Below, piece by piece: positions 10,666 through 24,780 of a stretch of DNA of 64,000 bases. Both the position numbers and the translations under genes were made by a program. Position 1 is the first letter of the stretch. Every line of letters starts with the position of its first letter. A model generated the notes under the pieces. It saw only the letters and a list, made by a program, of their open reading frames with translations. It searched no databases and had not been told where the DNA came from. Origin of the DNA: Sympetrum striolatum (Eukaryota > Arthropoda > Insecta > Odonata > Libellulidae); contig OX388345.1 in NCBI GenBank assembly GCA_947579665.1, forward strand, positions 64,967,454-65,031,453. Reading direction: 5' to 3'.

Positions 10666-13600
10666 ATATATTCAATCCTTTTTTCTTTTGAGGACCCTCT
10701 CGATATGATGTCGACTTTAAATTTATGTTATCAATATGCTTGCAGTATGCAAGCTACATTTTACTCGTACAATAAATAGCTTGCTCGATATCTTTATTTA
10801 GCAGTTTTATTCTCCTTTGGTTTCCTAGTAAATTTCACAAACTGTTTACTTTATATTCCCATTTTGTTTGAATTTTCTGTTTTTCAAAGCATTTTGTCTC
10901 TATTTTTATACTTATCAAGTCTTACAAAATACACTCCTTTTACATTAAAATTTAGAATCACAGCCAACCAACGTAGCATTAGTTCCAACCACCCCTTCCT
11001 TCGGGCGTTTCCTCGCGGAGGAATTTTCCAAGAAACTTATTTCTTATTTAGTAAGGTATTTCAATATCCCCTTCACAGGTCCTTACCTCTTTTAATCTTA
11101 TATTTGCTTAATTTCTACTATTTCCACATACGGAAATGGAATAAAAATAAGAGGTTCCTTATTAGTCTTGGAACCCCCCTTATGGTTACACAATCATGAT
11201 TTAAATATCTAATTCAGCTTTCTGTTTACCTTATGCATATATGGTGAGTCATTGTGTAGCATAAAGGTGCTGCGGTGGGTCGTAGTAAAATAGTTTTTAA
11301 CATACCGACTTACAATGTATTCAAGTTTGCTCCAACTCCATAAAAATACAGCCATTAGTTTGTTAAAATCATCAATCCCTCCCATTACTATCGAATTTTG
11401 AATAAAGCGAACGTACGAATAATTATTTAAATACTAGAACATCACGTTAGGCAAATACTGTAGTTTTCCAGTCAGCTTTGTATCATATAACTATATCAGT
11501 CTACTAGCGTGATATTATTTCAAATAATTTATTCACGTTTTCTCACAATATCAGACGTTAATACGTAAATTATTAATAACGTAATCGAATATATAGTTGA
11601 TGTAAGGTATGTTTTGAAACAGACGCAAAGGGTGTGAAAGAATCTAAAAACGTTAACTTAATTATAAGACTCGTGCATTAATAGACTGTTAGGTAAATGG
11701 ATATGTAGATGTAATGGTATTTTAGGTAAGACTGTAAGTCTTAGAAAAATTCTAATTTAAGATTTATTTATCTCTGTTAGAGGACGAGCTACCCATTACG
11801 AGCCTAAATTATTTAAATATGCAGTTATACAGTTTCACCTGTTACCTGTCATAATGACAGAGAAAACCCTTTGTAGTCGAGATGCATAACAGTTCAACAA
11901 ATAAAATAAAATTTGCGAAAGAAAACTAAGCCCTGAATATTCCTCTTCCGTGTTATCAAAAACTTGTAAATAAATCCAATTATCTTAGAACAAAGAGTCC
12001 ATAATCCTATTTTTTAAATATCCAGAGTATTTATAGCTGTCTTCAAAGCTAATTGAGATTCAGCTCTGCAAAAGAACGCGGAATGTAAAAAACTTAATAA
12101 CGAACACTCAAGACTGCATTATACGTACGAAAATATTCTACGAAAAATCAAATTACAATAGTTAAGAGCAAAGGGTATTCTAACGGTAATATAAGGGCCG
12201 ATATCGATAAACTGCGATATCATGGAATATTATTAGGACAATTTTACAGAGAGATTTATATTTTCTTATACTTAACACCTAAAAACGAAAGAAAAACATA
12301 GTGAAAAGGCAATATCTCGGATGTTTTGGGTTCCTTCTCAGAGAATCCTCTTTTAGAATATGCATTAAATAAACATAAATATCCGACTTCATATTACAAC
12401 CTGATAGTCACACGAAGAGTCACTTCGCTCAATCGATAACGGAGAGTGAGAGAAGATATAAACGAATGAACGGAATAGCAAAGGTCACTTTTTCGGACTC
12501 GAGGATTATCTTCTCTCAGCAAAACCCTTCCGCAATAAAAACGCTACTTCTGACGTGAGATAAAGGAGAAATGGGCATTTCCCGGAAAAGTGAACAAGTG
12601 AAGAGCCATATCAGAATCTCATCCGCAACAGTAATGCAAACAGACGCGGAAATGGGACGCATCTGCTTACGGGCAGTCCATTTTGGGAAGTGAAGAAGAA
12701 AACTAAATATATTATTTAAATAAGAGAAGGTTAGAAAGGCTAGGAGGTGCAACGGGACTAGGAGGAGGCACGTGTATAGATGGGAAAACCTAAAAGTGGT
12801 GACGACGGAGACAAACACAGGGCCATATGGACGAGGCTACAGGTAGATAATTGGACTTGGAAAATGAAACCCGCTGCTCGATGGACGCTTACGGGTATTT
12901 TATCCTGTACATACATATTGCTCAAATGAAGGCGCATTTACCCGTACAAATTCCATAGTAATCGTAATGGGAAACAAATGCATACAACTGATATACCTTC
13001 CAGTCTCACCATATTTAAGAATAACAGACGAGAGATAACAAAATATTTCAATGCTAGCATCAAAATACGAATTTTCTAAAAATATAAAATTAAACAAATC
13101 TGGGAATTCTTCGGACTGTTATATAGTAAAATATGAGATCCGATTCACCATGTAGATGGATTTATGTCGTGAATGAAAATAATTACTAAATAAGAACTGA
13201 AACCTAAGCATGAATTGGTACTACTATGAAGGTATAAGAACTTCTTAAATGTTAATCAACAGAAATAAACTTTAGATGAATGAAAGAAGTTTAGTCATCA
13301 CGTCTAAAACTATTCGTAAAAAACTATCAAAAGAGAATAAACTCCAAAAGTTATTCCTTCAGTTTCTACTTGAAAATTAAAGAAAAGCGAACTTAGAATT
13401 GTGCGAACTTGTGCCTTGTCTATTTTAGAGGTAGTTTTAAATCCTGAATTACGATAAGTCATCACAGATTAATTATCATAATTAATAATGAAGGTCAGCA
13501 ATGTCTATACTTTTATACCCACAGGACTGCATTAATTCTCAAAATAAATAAATATTTAAAGGGTCGTAGAAAATTGTTGATTCTTTACAGTTTTAAATTA

Positions 13601-16600
13601 GCTATAATTCCACACGTTATATTATTCTATTTTACAGATGCATCAAGCCAATTTAATGGTTCTCTTTTTAGGGTAGATTCCAAATAGTATACACTTTTTT
13701 AACCACAATAGTTATCAAGGCTATAGAAAATAGTATAAAACGAAAGAGAGGCCAATATGCTAGGCTGTACGTGATAAAAGAAAGGGAAAAACCTTACTCG
13801 AAATTTGCGGATCACAATCACTGAAATCTTAGATACCATAAAGCCATTTAACACTTTTTGTTTCACAATTTAGTCATAGAGTTAAAGTAAATGGAAAATA
13901 GAAGATATACGACATGGTTTCGCAAAATTTGATTGCTTTACGACAAACAGTGCAAACTTCCGCTTCGAAATAGAGGAGGAACGGGGAAACGAATATTCGA
14001 ACACGAAAAAGGGAGGAATGCCGAGTCATCGACGCAAACCCAGGGGGGAAAAACGTGACCGATACGGCGTCTCCGGGAAAATAACAACAGGAAACTTACG
14101 ATCTTTTTGCAGACGGAGGAATATGATTAAAGGCAGCCTCATTTTTTGAAGGGCAACAACGACACCGGAAGCAGGACTTCCAGAAGAAGCCATAACGCAG
14201 AAAAAACGGACGGAGGACGTCGTTTCACGGCTCAGAACCGCCCCAAACCGTCGTTTACGAAAGACAAAACCAGTCCCAAATTATTCTCCTTAAGGAAATT
14301 AGGCGAATCGTACGTCGTCCCTTGGAGCCGCTTTCTCACGGGAGAACAATGCAATCGAATCCATCTTGAGAGGGAAAAAATTACGATCTACACGACAGGG
14401 AAATAACACGGCGAGAATTCGAGGGGAACACGAACGGTTTATAAAGGCGAAAAAAGTGACTGGCAGGGATTATCCATCTATAAGCCATGTCGAGTCGTTG
14501 CCGGGCCCGCCGAGCCCTGAGTTACCTCCGTAATGTAAATTCGTTTTTTGACGATATAAATAAACTCAAAGGGTTTATATTTACACGACAAAAATTCAGT
14601 ATTTCCATAGCAACTTCCTCGGAGGAAGTTTTTTCCTGCGCCAATAGAACGTAAAATAACAAAGACGACTAAATTACACAATGCAATTTGTCGAAAACTT
14701 TCGACAATTCCCACAATTTCCGCTAGACCTTTTTCTCAAAAATTATTGGCAAGACAATTAATGACGTAGGTGGAAAGTCTAGGGCAGAATTTGATACCAA
14801 GAAATATTGTGTTCTTTGAAAGAGAGTCCCAAATAAGATATACATTAGTAATTTACAGATAAGTTTTTAAACACCTGTTACGCGCTTTACAGTGGTTTTA
14901 TTGACTTCAATTTTGGCGTAGAGAATTTTGCATTTACTTGCTTCTCTACGCAAAAATGGGAGCTAATATAGCCACTGAGGATTGTGCAACGGATGTTCGA
15001 AAATTTATCACGAAATTATCAATGTTTATTCTAAATCGGCTAAAAGAATATCGCAACTCATTCGCAATTTCTTTGGAAGTATGGCTTTGAATAAGCGCAA
15101 TAAGCTGTCTGTTTCTTGAAGGACGCTAATGGTACACTTCTCAGAGAAAAACCTAGGAAACTTTTGTTAAGTAAGGCACATTACAATGTGAATGAATTCA
15201 TCAATGAAAAAAAATATTTAAAGGTGTAGCTACGTTTGTAATTATTTAGTTTTATTTATTTCCGGAATAAGTATGTAAATTTGTTACTTACAATGAAATG
15301 TATATCCATTTATCTCTTCATTTATGATTGCATGTGTTTATTTTTATAGACAAATAAAATTATTATCATTACCTATCACCTTCTAATTTTCCCTTCGATT
15401 ATGGTAGTATTTAACCTTGGCTTGGCTTGGCTCAAATACAAAGTATTCTCAGAAATCACTTTTATGCTTTTTAAAGTTTTTAAAACCAATTTTCGCCAAC
15501 TATACTATTCTTTGCAACATTCGCAACAGAAACATTCTCCCGTAAGCAATACACGGGGCCTTAAGAAATACGTAGACCCTTCATGACGTTGGAAGAAGTA
15601 TAGCGGAGGGAAGAAAGATCGAAAAAAAGGTAAAGAGGAAAAAACAACGGGTTGTCTGGGATACCGTGGGAATACGTGCGTTTTAAACGCTTTCGTCCCA
15701 CGCCGAGGGAAAGAACATCCTGAAAAGACCGTTCCCAGAGTAATTGAATACGAGGCATCCGCCGAAAAAGCGTGCAATTATTCCGAGGCAGAGACGCCTA
15801 TCAATCCTCTCTCCGATGATATTGCGTCCGAGTGATATACAACGCTTTGATAAGACGAGTCGATAAAACCCTCGTTCATAGGACGTCATCCGGGTCGTTC
15901 GAAGACCCGCACTGAGCTATCTCCAATACGAGATGAAAATAATTCAATGATGGTTACGTCATACTTTATTTCTTTTTATATGAATGCTAAAATGCCTAGA
16001 TCATGTTGTGCATTTTAACTTCTTTCATATTGCCCCAAACGTTTATTTCTAGGTGGTGACAGCGAGGGCAACTATAAAGAACAGTCACGAAAAGGAAAAT
16101 CCGATTAGTTGGGACCTAAAAGTGGATGATAGGAGTATCCTTTAGTGCACCTATCTCATCCATCATCCAAAGGTTCGGACAAACCTAGTCTCTAGAGCGT
16201 CCCAGTTTATCTAGTCAATAAAGATATACCATATGGAGATTATAAATGCATTTTTCTTCACATTGTTAAAATATTCTTATGCCAGGTCTTCTCTTATAGG
16301 ATGTTTCTCGACCTAACGATTAAAATTACAATCGATAAATTGATTACATTAGAGGATTTCACCAACGGTTTCAAGCTATCAATCTGACTGCGCACACTGA
16401 AACGCAGTAATAAGATAATGAAAAATTAAGAAATAAATGCCTCGAAATTTCGTTGTGAAAAGAGTTCATCTGATGAAAACTTATTTATAGAAGTCACAGT
16501 AGTGTAAGTGTTTTTTGAAAATGTGTATTGACATTTTTCCAACATTTTACGCCAGAAAAACTAGCATCATAAGAAATACGTCATTATCGGGTTTACGTTG

Positions 16601-17734
16601 ATTTTTTCTGTATTAATTCAAATGATCTCTAAACAAAATAATAATAAAAGGATTTTTAAAGGAAGACCATCACTTAATCCCCACCTTGAACCAGATATCG
16701 AAAAATTTATAGACGCATATAAATGAAATGGACTAGAACACCACATAGTCTTTTAGTTATTAGAGTCGATACAATACATAAAAACACTCATCTACAGCTA
16801 AATTCCATAAAAAGTTAAATTATTGACAATACAACCACAGGATTCATGAACTAGACCTAGTTTTGCGCTATAATTGCTCTAACAGATAAAAGGAGGGGTG
16901 TTTACAAAGCATTCGGATATTTTACCCACGGCTAGCGATGACACGAAGTTTTTCCTCTCCAAGTATACATAAACTTATATTAAATACATGAGCTGCTAAC
17001 GATGCTCCTCTTAGTTACAGTGCTTATCTGGGAAAATAATCTTTCCGGGGTCCGATACGAACAAAAGAGTCACGAAATTGGCGCGATCATGCTCGCGGAT
17101 CAACAATGCAGGAGAGAGACGAAGAAAAGGGGATGAGGAGAATCTGCTGAGAAGGAGGGGAGTGGGCACAGGGGTCGTCAGGGTCAAGGTGAGAACAAGC
17201 AAACAAATACTCATATTCTCACAGTCCTAATTTGGAGAGATTTTTTTCCGTAGGTGCTTTCTTCCTCTTAGGGCGCTATGGGAAATCGGACTTGTATACT
17301 TAACTTACTTGCATGGGGTACTCAGTGGATAGTGAGAATTTGACCTTTTACTGCAAAATAGCAAGTAATCCCGTTGGTATGGTAATAAAGATTCATTCCT
17401 AATAGAGTAAAATTTAGCTATAGTGATGCCTGTACGATTTTCGAAGTTATTATTATTTTTACTAGATGAACATTTTTCATATTTTCTCATGAAAAAGGTT
17501 TATGGTTTTAAGAGTTTTGTGGTTTATAAACTATCAAAGTTATAAAAAATTCAATTTTCCACAAATTTTCGTCTCCAATATATTTCGGTAACTTTAATAC
17601 TAAATTCACAATATAAAATCTTTGAAGACATTAATTCTTTAGTTCTATCTATGTTTAGATAAAATTTTATTATTAATAGAAATTAATTTAACTTGTAAAT
17701 CGAATAAGGTAAGACGTAACCTCGTAGAAGACAA
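10666..17734. other. Long AT-rich stretch with three CpG islets
   Basis: No gene recognised over 7 kb. CpG-denser islets lie at about 12420-12860, 13970-14460 and 15580-15910. Open frames inside them (for example 12516-12818 minus, 14146-14406 plus, 15505-15777 minus) show no family resemblance. Positions 15230-15385 end in AAATAAAATTATTATCATTA, which could be another retroposon 3' end, but I could not pair it with a second copy. Confidence 0.5.
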
Positions 17735-17850
17735 TAATTAATAAATTAAAATAAAACTCCGTTATCTTCCACAGAATTTGTGTTATTTAACATTCTGTGG
17801 AAGTTTACGAAGTTGTATTTGATTTCTTACTTATTTAACAAAAATATTCT
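17735..17850. repeat. Inverted repeat, MITE-like hairpin
   Basis: A perfect 12-bp arm pair, CTTCCACAGAAT and ATTCTGTGGAAG, flanks a loop of about 13 bp near 17770-17811. The similarity extends outward: the outer arms agree at about 24 of 29 positions and then more loosely for another 25 bp. The CCACA/TGTGG motif also occurs at inverted-repeat positions near 43450-43620. Confidence 0.65.
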
Positions 17851-20334
17851 GGAATTCCGCAAATTAGATACTAACGTCGTTTTGGTTTAGTCATTGCGTA
17901 GTAGAGAATATTATAACAAACGAATTTTTTGTACTGATAGTCTTCGATTTTTAATATTCATAGGTTCAAATTACACCAGTACGTTGTTTAACTGAGTTGA
18001 TTTATTTTAGACGAGCACAGAAAAAAAACCAGAGGACGTGGGAAAATTTACTCCTCACCTCAAGTTTGGTTAAGAAAAGTACACCGCGCCGACGGTAATG
18101 AAAAAGAACATTCCAACATGTTCTCATTCCGTTGCCTTGAAAACCGAGAAAACAGTTTTCAAGGTGTGCAAAGAAGAAATAAGGAGAAAATTGAAAGTGG
18201 TATGGAGCTAATACCATATTTGTTTCGGCGTAAAGTACGAAAGGGGTCATTGCCGCGGTGTAACGCTGGCGGCATAAGACTCAGGAGGAAAGGCAATGCA
18301 TTCTATATGAGAATCATTCATTAGGAGAGACTACAACGGGGCATTAGCTTCTTCCTTTAAACTCACTGAATTAAACTGAAATTATCGAAGAATTCATTAA
18401 ATAAAAGAAGAAATTTCACTCTTTTTTATATGTGATTTTAAAACGCTTGAAGTTCTTTGAAAATCTACTAAGTTCGAGCGATATAAATAAATATTCAGAT
18501 AAAAAACATAAGCAATGCAAGAATATTAGACTATGTTAATTAGTTACTCAATTTCAAGAAGTAGAAAAAGGAGTAATATGTATTTTTTAAGAATATTTTT
18601 ATTCGAAATGATTTTCAAATTATCCAAAACCTTTTTAGTCCACCTTAGTCAACGTAACCCTACATTAACTTTGAAAATTAAAACGAGTGAGATCTACGAT
18701 ATCTCCAATTTGTTTGGAGATATTGTAGATCTGGTATGGAATCATCATGAAAACTTAACTGATAAGTGCCAAGTGGAAGCCAAAGGTCTCTATGATATAT
18801 CTTTTTCTAAAATATAAGTTTTTCCTAACTTCTTCGACAAATATTCTAACTTCTTCTTATTATGAAATTTTTACTTTTGAAGAAACAGACGAATATGGAT
18901 GTCTTCATAGAAAATTCAGAATAAAATGATAGAAGAAGAATATATAATAACCAGGAAAATGAGTAAATTGAAGGTGAGAATTGTTTTAAGAATAATAAGA
19001 GTAGATTCTATAAACGAAATGACACGAATGTCGGACGGAGAGAAAAACACGGCGACATAATATATTTGGAAAAAGAAAGGGCATGAAAAAAACAAGGGGA
19101 ACTTTTATTTGAAAAGAATCATAAAAAATGGAATTAGCCTAAATATGTATCTATGAGATAACAGGCTGATGGGCCCAGAGGAAATGTTGCTTTTTACCTA
19201 GAAAACTTCGCTGTTACAATAATAAACTCGAAACTTGCAACAGCCAACGATTAAAGTTATTCTTTAGAACACTAAAAATTGATTTTTCAATTCTCAACGG
19301 AGCATGAAAGAGGAAAATATTTATAAATCCAATCCCCAATGCACCTAAGCATCGATCTTCAATCATCGAAAGTTTTACCACATTTCAAAATTTGCGTAAT
19401 ATTTTAGATAAGTTTTCAGAGGAAGTTAAAACGTCCATGCTTCCCCCACGCCCATAAGTAGAAAATGTCCGAGGAGGAACAACATCAAACTATTTCTCCA
19501 TCTAGTGCGAACCCTGGGAAAGACAGAGTTCGCCGAGAGATCCCCAGAGACGGCGCGAATCGAAGGAAAAGCGGAAGGCGAAACGGATGGCAGAAGAGCA
19601 CGAAGGGCGGTTATTGGGAATATGGAGGCGAAGATGAACGTGGAGAATTTTTACGAGGAGAGAGAAAGATGAAAAATCACATCCGTGGCAGAATGCGTGA
19701 TCGTGATTCATAGTCACGACGGCGGCCAATGGAAAGTTCAGGAAAGGGCGCCGAGATGGACGCCGAAGATAATCCGGTTGCTAATAAAAATACACGCGCT
19801 CCCTATCTTCTTCCATCTCCCTTATCAACAACTTTCGCATCTGTGTCACCACCAAAGTTTTATAACATCTCCGTAAATAAATTCCCTTATCCGATCTTTT
19901 CCGCGGAGGTCTCGCGATGCGGGCTCGTGCGCTTCTCGAGAATAATTTGAGATAAATGAGGCGGAAATGGTATGTAAGGGAATGGGCGATCAATAACATC
20001 TTATAAAGCGGAGGTATGTAGGCCCTTTATGAGGATTGTATCAACTCCTATGAAGACTATGCGATCTCTGGATAATGTACTTCGGTTCATAAGTAAAGAA
20101 TCTTTCCTGCTACCATATCCTGACGAATGGAAAAAAAATCATTTGTCTTTTGGTACAGGATAGAGAAAAATGTATCTTTCACCTTCTTTATCACTGCCTT
20201 GTTCATGGCTGTGATGACATGCAAGCTATGAAATATGAGTGATGATGAATAATGGCACTGGTTAATCTTCTTATGAAATGCCACGAAAAGTGTTACTCGT
20301 AGAGTCACTATGCTTCACTTACGTAAGCATGCTT
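17851..20334. other. AT-rich DNA with one CpG islet
   Basis: No gene recognised. About 19500-19960 is CpG-dense, with frames open on both strands that resemble nothing known. A 19-bp hairpin at 18690-18732 is listed separately. Confidence 0.5.
18690..18732. repeat. Near-perfect 19-bp hairpin
   Basis: The arm AGATCTACGATATCTCCAA (18690-18708) is complementary, with one mismatch, to 18714-18732; the loop is 5 nt. The loop is short for a metazoan microRNA precursor. Confidence 0.8.
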
Positions 20335-20344
20335 CGCTTACAGT

Positions 20345-20625
20345 ATATTGGATTCGTGAGGAAAGCAAGGGCAAACTACCTCACTCCTCATCCTGCCTAA
20401 TAAACCTCATAACCTTTGCTAGCTCTTGTTTGTTTATCTCTTTGGGGGTAAGGTATTAATTAACCGGCTTTTGGAGTGAATAGTTTACGGATACGTTCGA
20501 GGGCTTCATTAGAAGTTTCTTCAAATGACGAAACTACAATTCTCTCGTACGAGCGTTCCGTATTTCCAACTTCCTATTTTTATGCAGTTTGTTTACGCCA
20601 AAAAGCGCGTTTACGTAAGCAAATG
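20345..20625 (+). repeat. Dispersed repeat X, copy 1
   Basis: Shares an ordered series of blocks with 24485-24780: AAAGCA...AACTACCTCACT, then a GGGGTAAGGT or GGGGTGAGGT block, then an AGTAATTTAC-like block followed by CGAGCG/CGAGGG, then TTTGTTT/TTTGTTTGC and a TTACG block. Identity between blocks is low, so it is an old or chance-aided match. Confidence 0.45.
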
Positions 20626-23399
20626 CCTAATTACATGGACAAAATCCGCAAACAAACAGAGTAACAGGCTATTTAGCACTTAAATGAAGTTTTAGTCGAA
20701 ACAAGGATGGTATTGACGAACGATGCTGCGATTTTTCGATATACTTTACTATCATTTCACTAAATTTAAATTTCGACACACAAAATATTTGTTTCTGAGA
20801 TCAAAAATTATTTGCAAAACTTCGAGAAGATAGGTGGATCTGTTCAAAACCTTCAGCAGGCCGCATTCCAGCTCATTTGCTGGATAACCTCGGTGTATTG
20901 TATTTCACGTCAAAGAATAGACTTCATATTTGTTAGTTTTCTCTTACCATAGATTAATTATAAGCATGGATAACATGCGCCAGGAAAGAAAATGGACCTG
21001 GAAAATTTGAAGAAAAGATCGGATGCAGTGAAAATTAAATTTGGTATAAGGGCTGAATGCGGCCCGCGGATTATAAATTCCTCGTCTTAAGCTTCGCGTG
21101 TTGTCGCATATGGAGTAGTTCTGTTTATCGTGTATTTGTGATAAGCATTGAATTTTCAAAATTTACATTTCGGTGAAAGTTGAACTCAAAGATGATCTTC
21201 TCGCAAACCAAGATTCAAACATTAAATTAAAATTTTCTTAGTCAAAAACTAATTAAAACAGTTAGATGAAAACTGATATGACTTACAAAGCAGCACGAAG
21301 AAAGGTAAAGGTAAGAACCAGCGAGTGATATTTGTGGGTTTTATTATACGAGTACACGAATAATATTATTTCACTCTAACTTTGTTTAATATGAATAACA
21401 AAACCTTAATTTTTGCATAGGTCCGTCTACAAACTACGAATGTTGCCTGAGTAAAGTAAAAATTCTTTGAGCAGAAGCTGACTAAGGTTTTAACGCTATT
21501 AGGCTCTTATATACAGTAACTTACTTGTATAGAAATTAAGACTTCACTCAATCACCGTAGCTTGGACTAAATTTATATCAAACGTATCAGCTTCAACAAA
21601 AAATATATCAAAAACCTTAAATTCTGAAAAATCAAAATCTTCCACTTAGTGAACTCGCTATCTCCCCTTGTATCTGATTTTTATCGAGAGATCTAGAGAT
21701 AATTCAAGAGTTATGTAAGCTACGTATGAGGTTATTGGAGCAAAAGTTAGAAGTTTTCAGAGTTACTTGCATCTCGTACTGCTATGAAGAGACTAAAGTA
21801 AGTTTAAATGGTAGCAATTCTAAGATATTAAATATAGTATTTCTGCCTCTATCCTTGGAAGGATATCCTCATGGTCGTTAGTATCTTTTTCTAGCCTCTC
21901 TCTGTTTGGTGGGGAGCAAGCAGTGGATCGAGTCGAGAAGAAAAACACTGGAATTACTGCGGGATCTAGTTAAAGACCCCCAAGTGCGCCGACAGGAAGA
22001 AATATATCCGAGGAATAATCTAATATTCGAGTGATGTAAATTCCCTTCTGAGGGATGGTGATGCATGTACATCTTGCACCGCGATGTTTTGCTCACGAGC
22101 AGCGCAGTTCCCTTTCTCTGAATTTCCATGGTTAGTTACTCATATTTAAACAGAGGGACTCCATGAAACGTCCTTACAGAAGGTTGTGGGTAGAATGACT
22201 ATACGCTCATATTTTTATGCAAAGTGCGAGATCTAAAGATAATAAATATTTCTATCAGTATTTCATGCGGATATCCATTATTTGCACCAAGCAAAGAACT
22301 TCCCTTTTTCTATTTTCTGAAATATTAATGTTCAGTGTTATTCCCATTGCTCAGGTTTGTGAACATTTAAAAATCTCAGCAAAACTGCATCGTAAAAGTT
22401 CCTGGAATAATTAATACATAACTACATTATAAACGTAGAATATCATAAATCTAGGGAATAAGAAAGAATGAAATAATTATTGGAATACAGATTTTATAAG
22501 AAAATAGAGATTGAAAAATGTATATATTCGCCTTGATTCTAAATTTAACTTACCGAAGCTCTATTGACATTGTTATATTAATACACGCTGACAATTGATT
22601 TCAGATCCCTTCTTTGCGTGCTTTATTCAGTCATTTTAAAATACTTTTACAATGGAAAAGCTATCCATTGAAATTTTCCCTCCAGAATTTTCGAAGTGCC
22701 ATTTATGATATAGTAGATGGAACATCTGCAGCGATTGTAATCTATTTATCGGAAAAAAACTAGATATGTTAGCTTGAAAAGAAATCTGCATAAGAAAATC
22801 AAATAATACAGAGAAATCAACCGTTTAGAGTTACACTCTATTTATCAGATTTTCTCTTGGAATTAATTTGTGTTAAATACAAGTACTGAATAAAGAGGCA
22901 CTAAACTCTACCCAAGAGCTTTCTTAAGAATTAATTTTTTGTGTTTTGGTCAAAAACTTCAATACCTTATCAAAAATTTACAGTGTTTTAAAAATTCCTT
23001 TCAATAAAATGCCATAGACTGATTAAACATCACTTGTGTGGAATGCTTTACGTTCCGACACTTAAAATCCATGACGATTCCAAGACAAAACAACACATGA
23101 TTGGAGAACTTATATTTTATCGTCAACTGGAACGAAGAATAATTCATGCTAAATTTTGCGGGAATTACTTTTAAAAACCCTTGGCTATCTTGATACTTCC
23201 AGGGCAGAGATGTCATTCGCTGTATTCCTTTCAACGTAAATCAGACATATATCAATGATCTTCAGTGTATGTGGCTTGGATCTGGGCACAGATACATGAT
23301 ATTCATACACCATTTCAATGCTTGATATCAATGTATGGAAACACCAATTACGAGCGCATGACTCTCAAGTGTCTGTTTACCTCCTCCAACCTTTCCCAA
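20626..23399. other. AT-rich DNA, nothing recognised
   Basis: No gene, array or clear repeat was found. The minus-strand open frame at 21878-22129 and others have no recognisable product. Confidence 0.5.
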
Positions 23400-24110
23400 G
23401 GGACTAAAGATACGGACCGCGCATACCTTCCAAGGTAATGAAATCCACGCTCCCCGTAATTGAATTCATGAGCCACAGCAGGACCAATTACGGCGACATC
23501 TGCCTCTTACATACCCACTTAATAGACGAGGCGAGAGCGTCGCGTTGAATATTTAACGAAAGCAACGATTTCTCTCCCGCACCCCAATTTCCACAAAACA
23601 ACTGCAACCTCCAATGGAGGCCTCCATTGGTAGGATGCTATCCTCTCCCGGAACAAAAGTCACCCTTCCCAACAAAGGAGCACTTACGCCCATTCATCCC
23701 GACAAGATCTCATTTGGGGATCGCGAATCTTGGATACAAAACCCCAAAGAGTAGCGGAGAGGGCCCTTGGCCATACGGCCCCCTATTCACCCTCCACCCC
23801 CGCTATTCACGGTCGAAGCCACGCTTCCCCAACGGCACACATGCACGGGAGATCTGCACCCTCTTTCCCCCTCCCACACAAAACATCTCCCCCACTCGCA
23901 CAGTGGCCAAAGAGTGCTTCTTCACCTATCCACCGGGTGGCGTGCGTATCCGCATGAAGAGAGGGGGAGAAAGGCATGGGGTGAAGAGAAAGGGGCTTTG
24001 GGAGGATAAATGAGGGATTGCCGTGATGTGGGAATGAGGAGTGCAAAGGGGGAGAATGGATCGTAGATGTGCTGGAAAAAGCCGAAAAGCAAACTGCGCA
24101 ATTGCCACGA
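23400..24110. other. CpG- and pyrimidine-rich islet
   Basis: GC-rich sequence, pyrimidine-rich on the plus strand to about 23930 and then purine-rich. Overlapping open frames on both strands (23627-24013 plus, 23807-24211 minus and others) reflect low stop density in biased sequence. None has a known domain. Confidence 0.55.
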
Positions 24111-24484
24111 TGCAGAATTTTTCGCACCTCTCTCTCTAGACACGAGATGAGCTCAAGAAAACCAGATTTCAGCCTTTTATTTTCACGATTGTGGCAACCA
24201 ACATTCATCAATTGGTCAACTAAGTGCTACAAATCATCATACCTTGATAAATGGACTATTTTTTCCATTTATTTTGGTAAAAGGATAGAGCAAAATTTAT
24301 CCTCCATGCATAGTTATCTCAGACTTGCTCATTGCGGTGATTCTATACAAAATACCGATATATGAATGATATTCATTGATGGAATTCTCATTAGACATCC
24401 CTTATTAGATTATATGAACTATGAATGAATCCTATCTTCATATGGTAATTTTCCTACTCTTATATTACCATTTATAATATTAAG

Positions 24485-24780
24485 GCTTGGTCAAGAAAGC
24501 ATATACGAACTACCTCACTTCCCAATTTCCTCATTCTCACTCATAGTCTTCTCTACGGCTATTGGTTGCTAATTATGTAGGGGTGAGGTTGAAACCTGAG
24601 TAATTTACAAGTCAACGAGCGTATTAGCCAAGATTATTCCAAGCAATAAGCAATTCTACTTTTATTTAGGATTTTCAGCATGATTTCTACAGAAATTTGT
24701 ATTTTGTTTGCAAAAATTTCACCGTGCAATCTCCTTACGCGAAATTCATTTTATCGGAACTGCTAAATTATCCTTAGAGT
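24485..24780 (+). repeat. Dispersed repeat X, copy 2
   Basis: Partner of the copy at 20345. The best shared block is AAGCATATACGAACTACCTC here against AAGCAAGGGCAAACTACCTC there. Family unknown; no tail or terminal repeat seen. Confidence 0.45.

Noticed and set aside
20310..20345. CTTACGTAAGC-type short palindromes
   Set aside because: Too short and not repeated in a regular way; within chance expectation.
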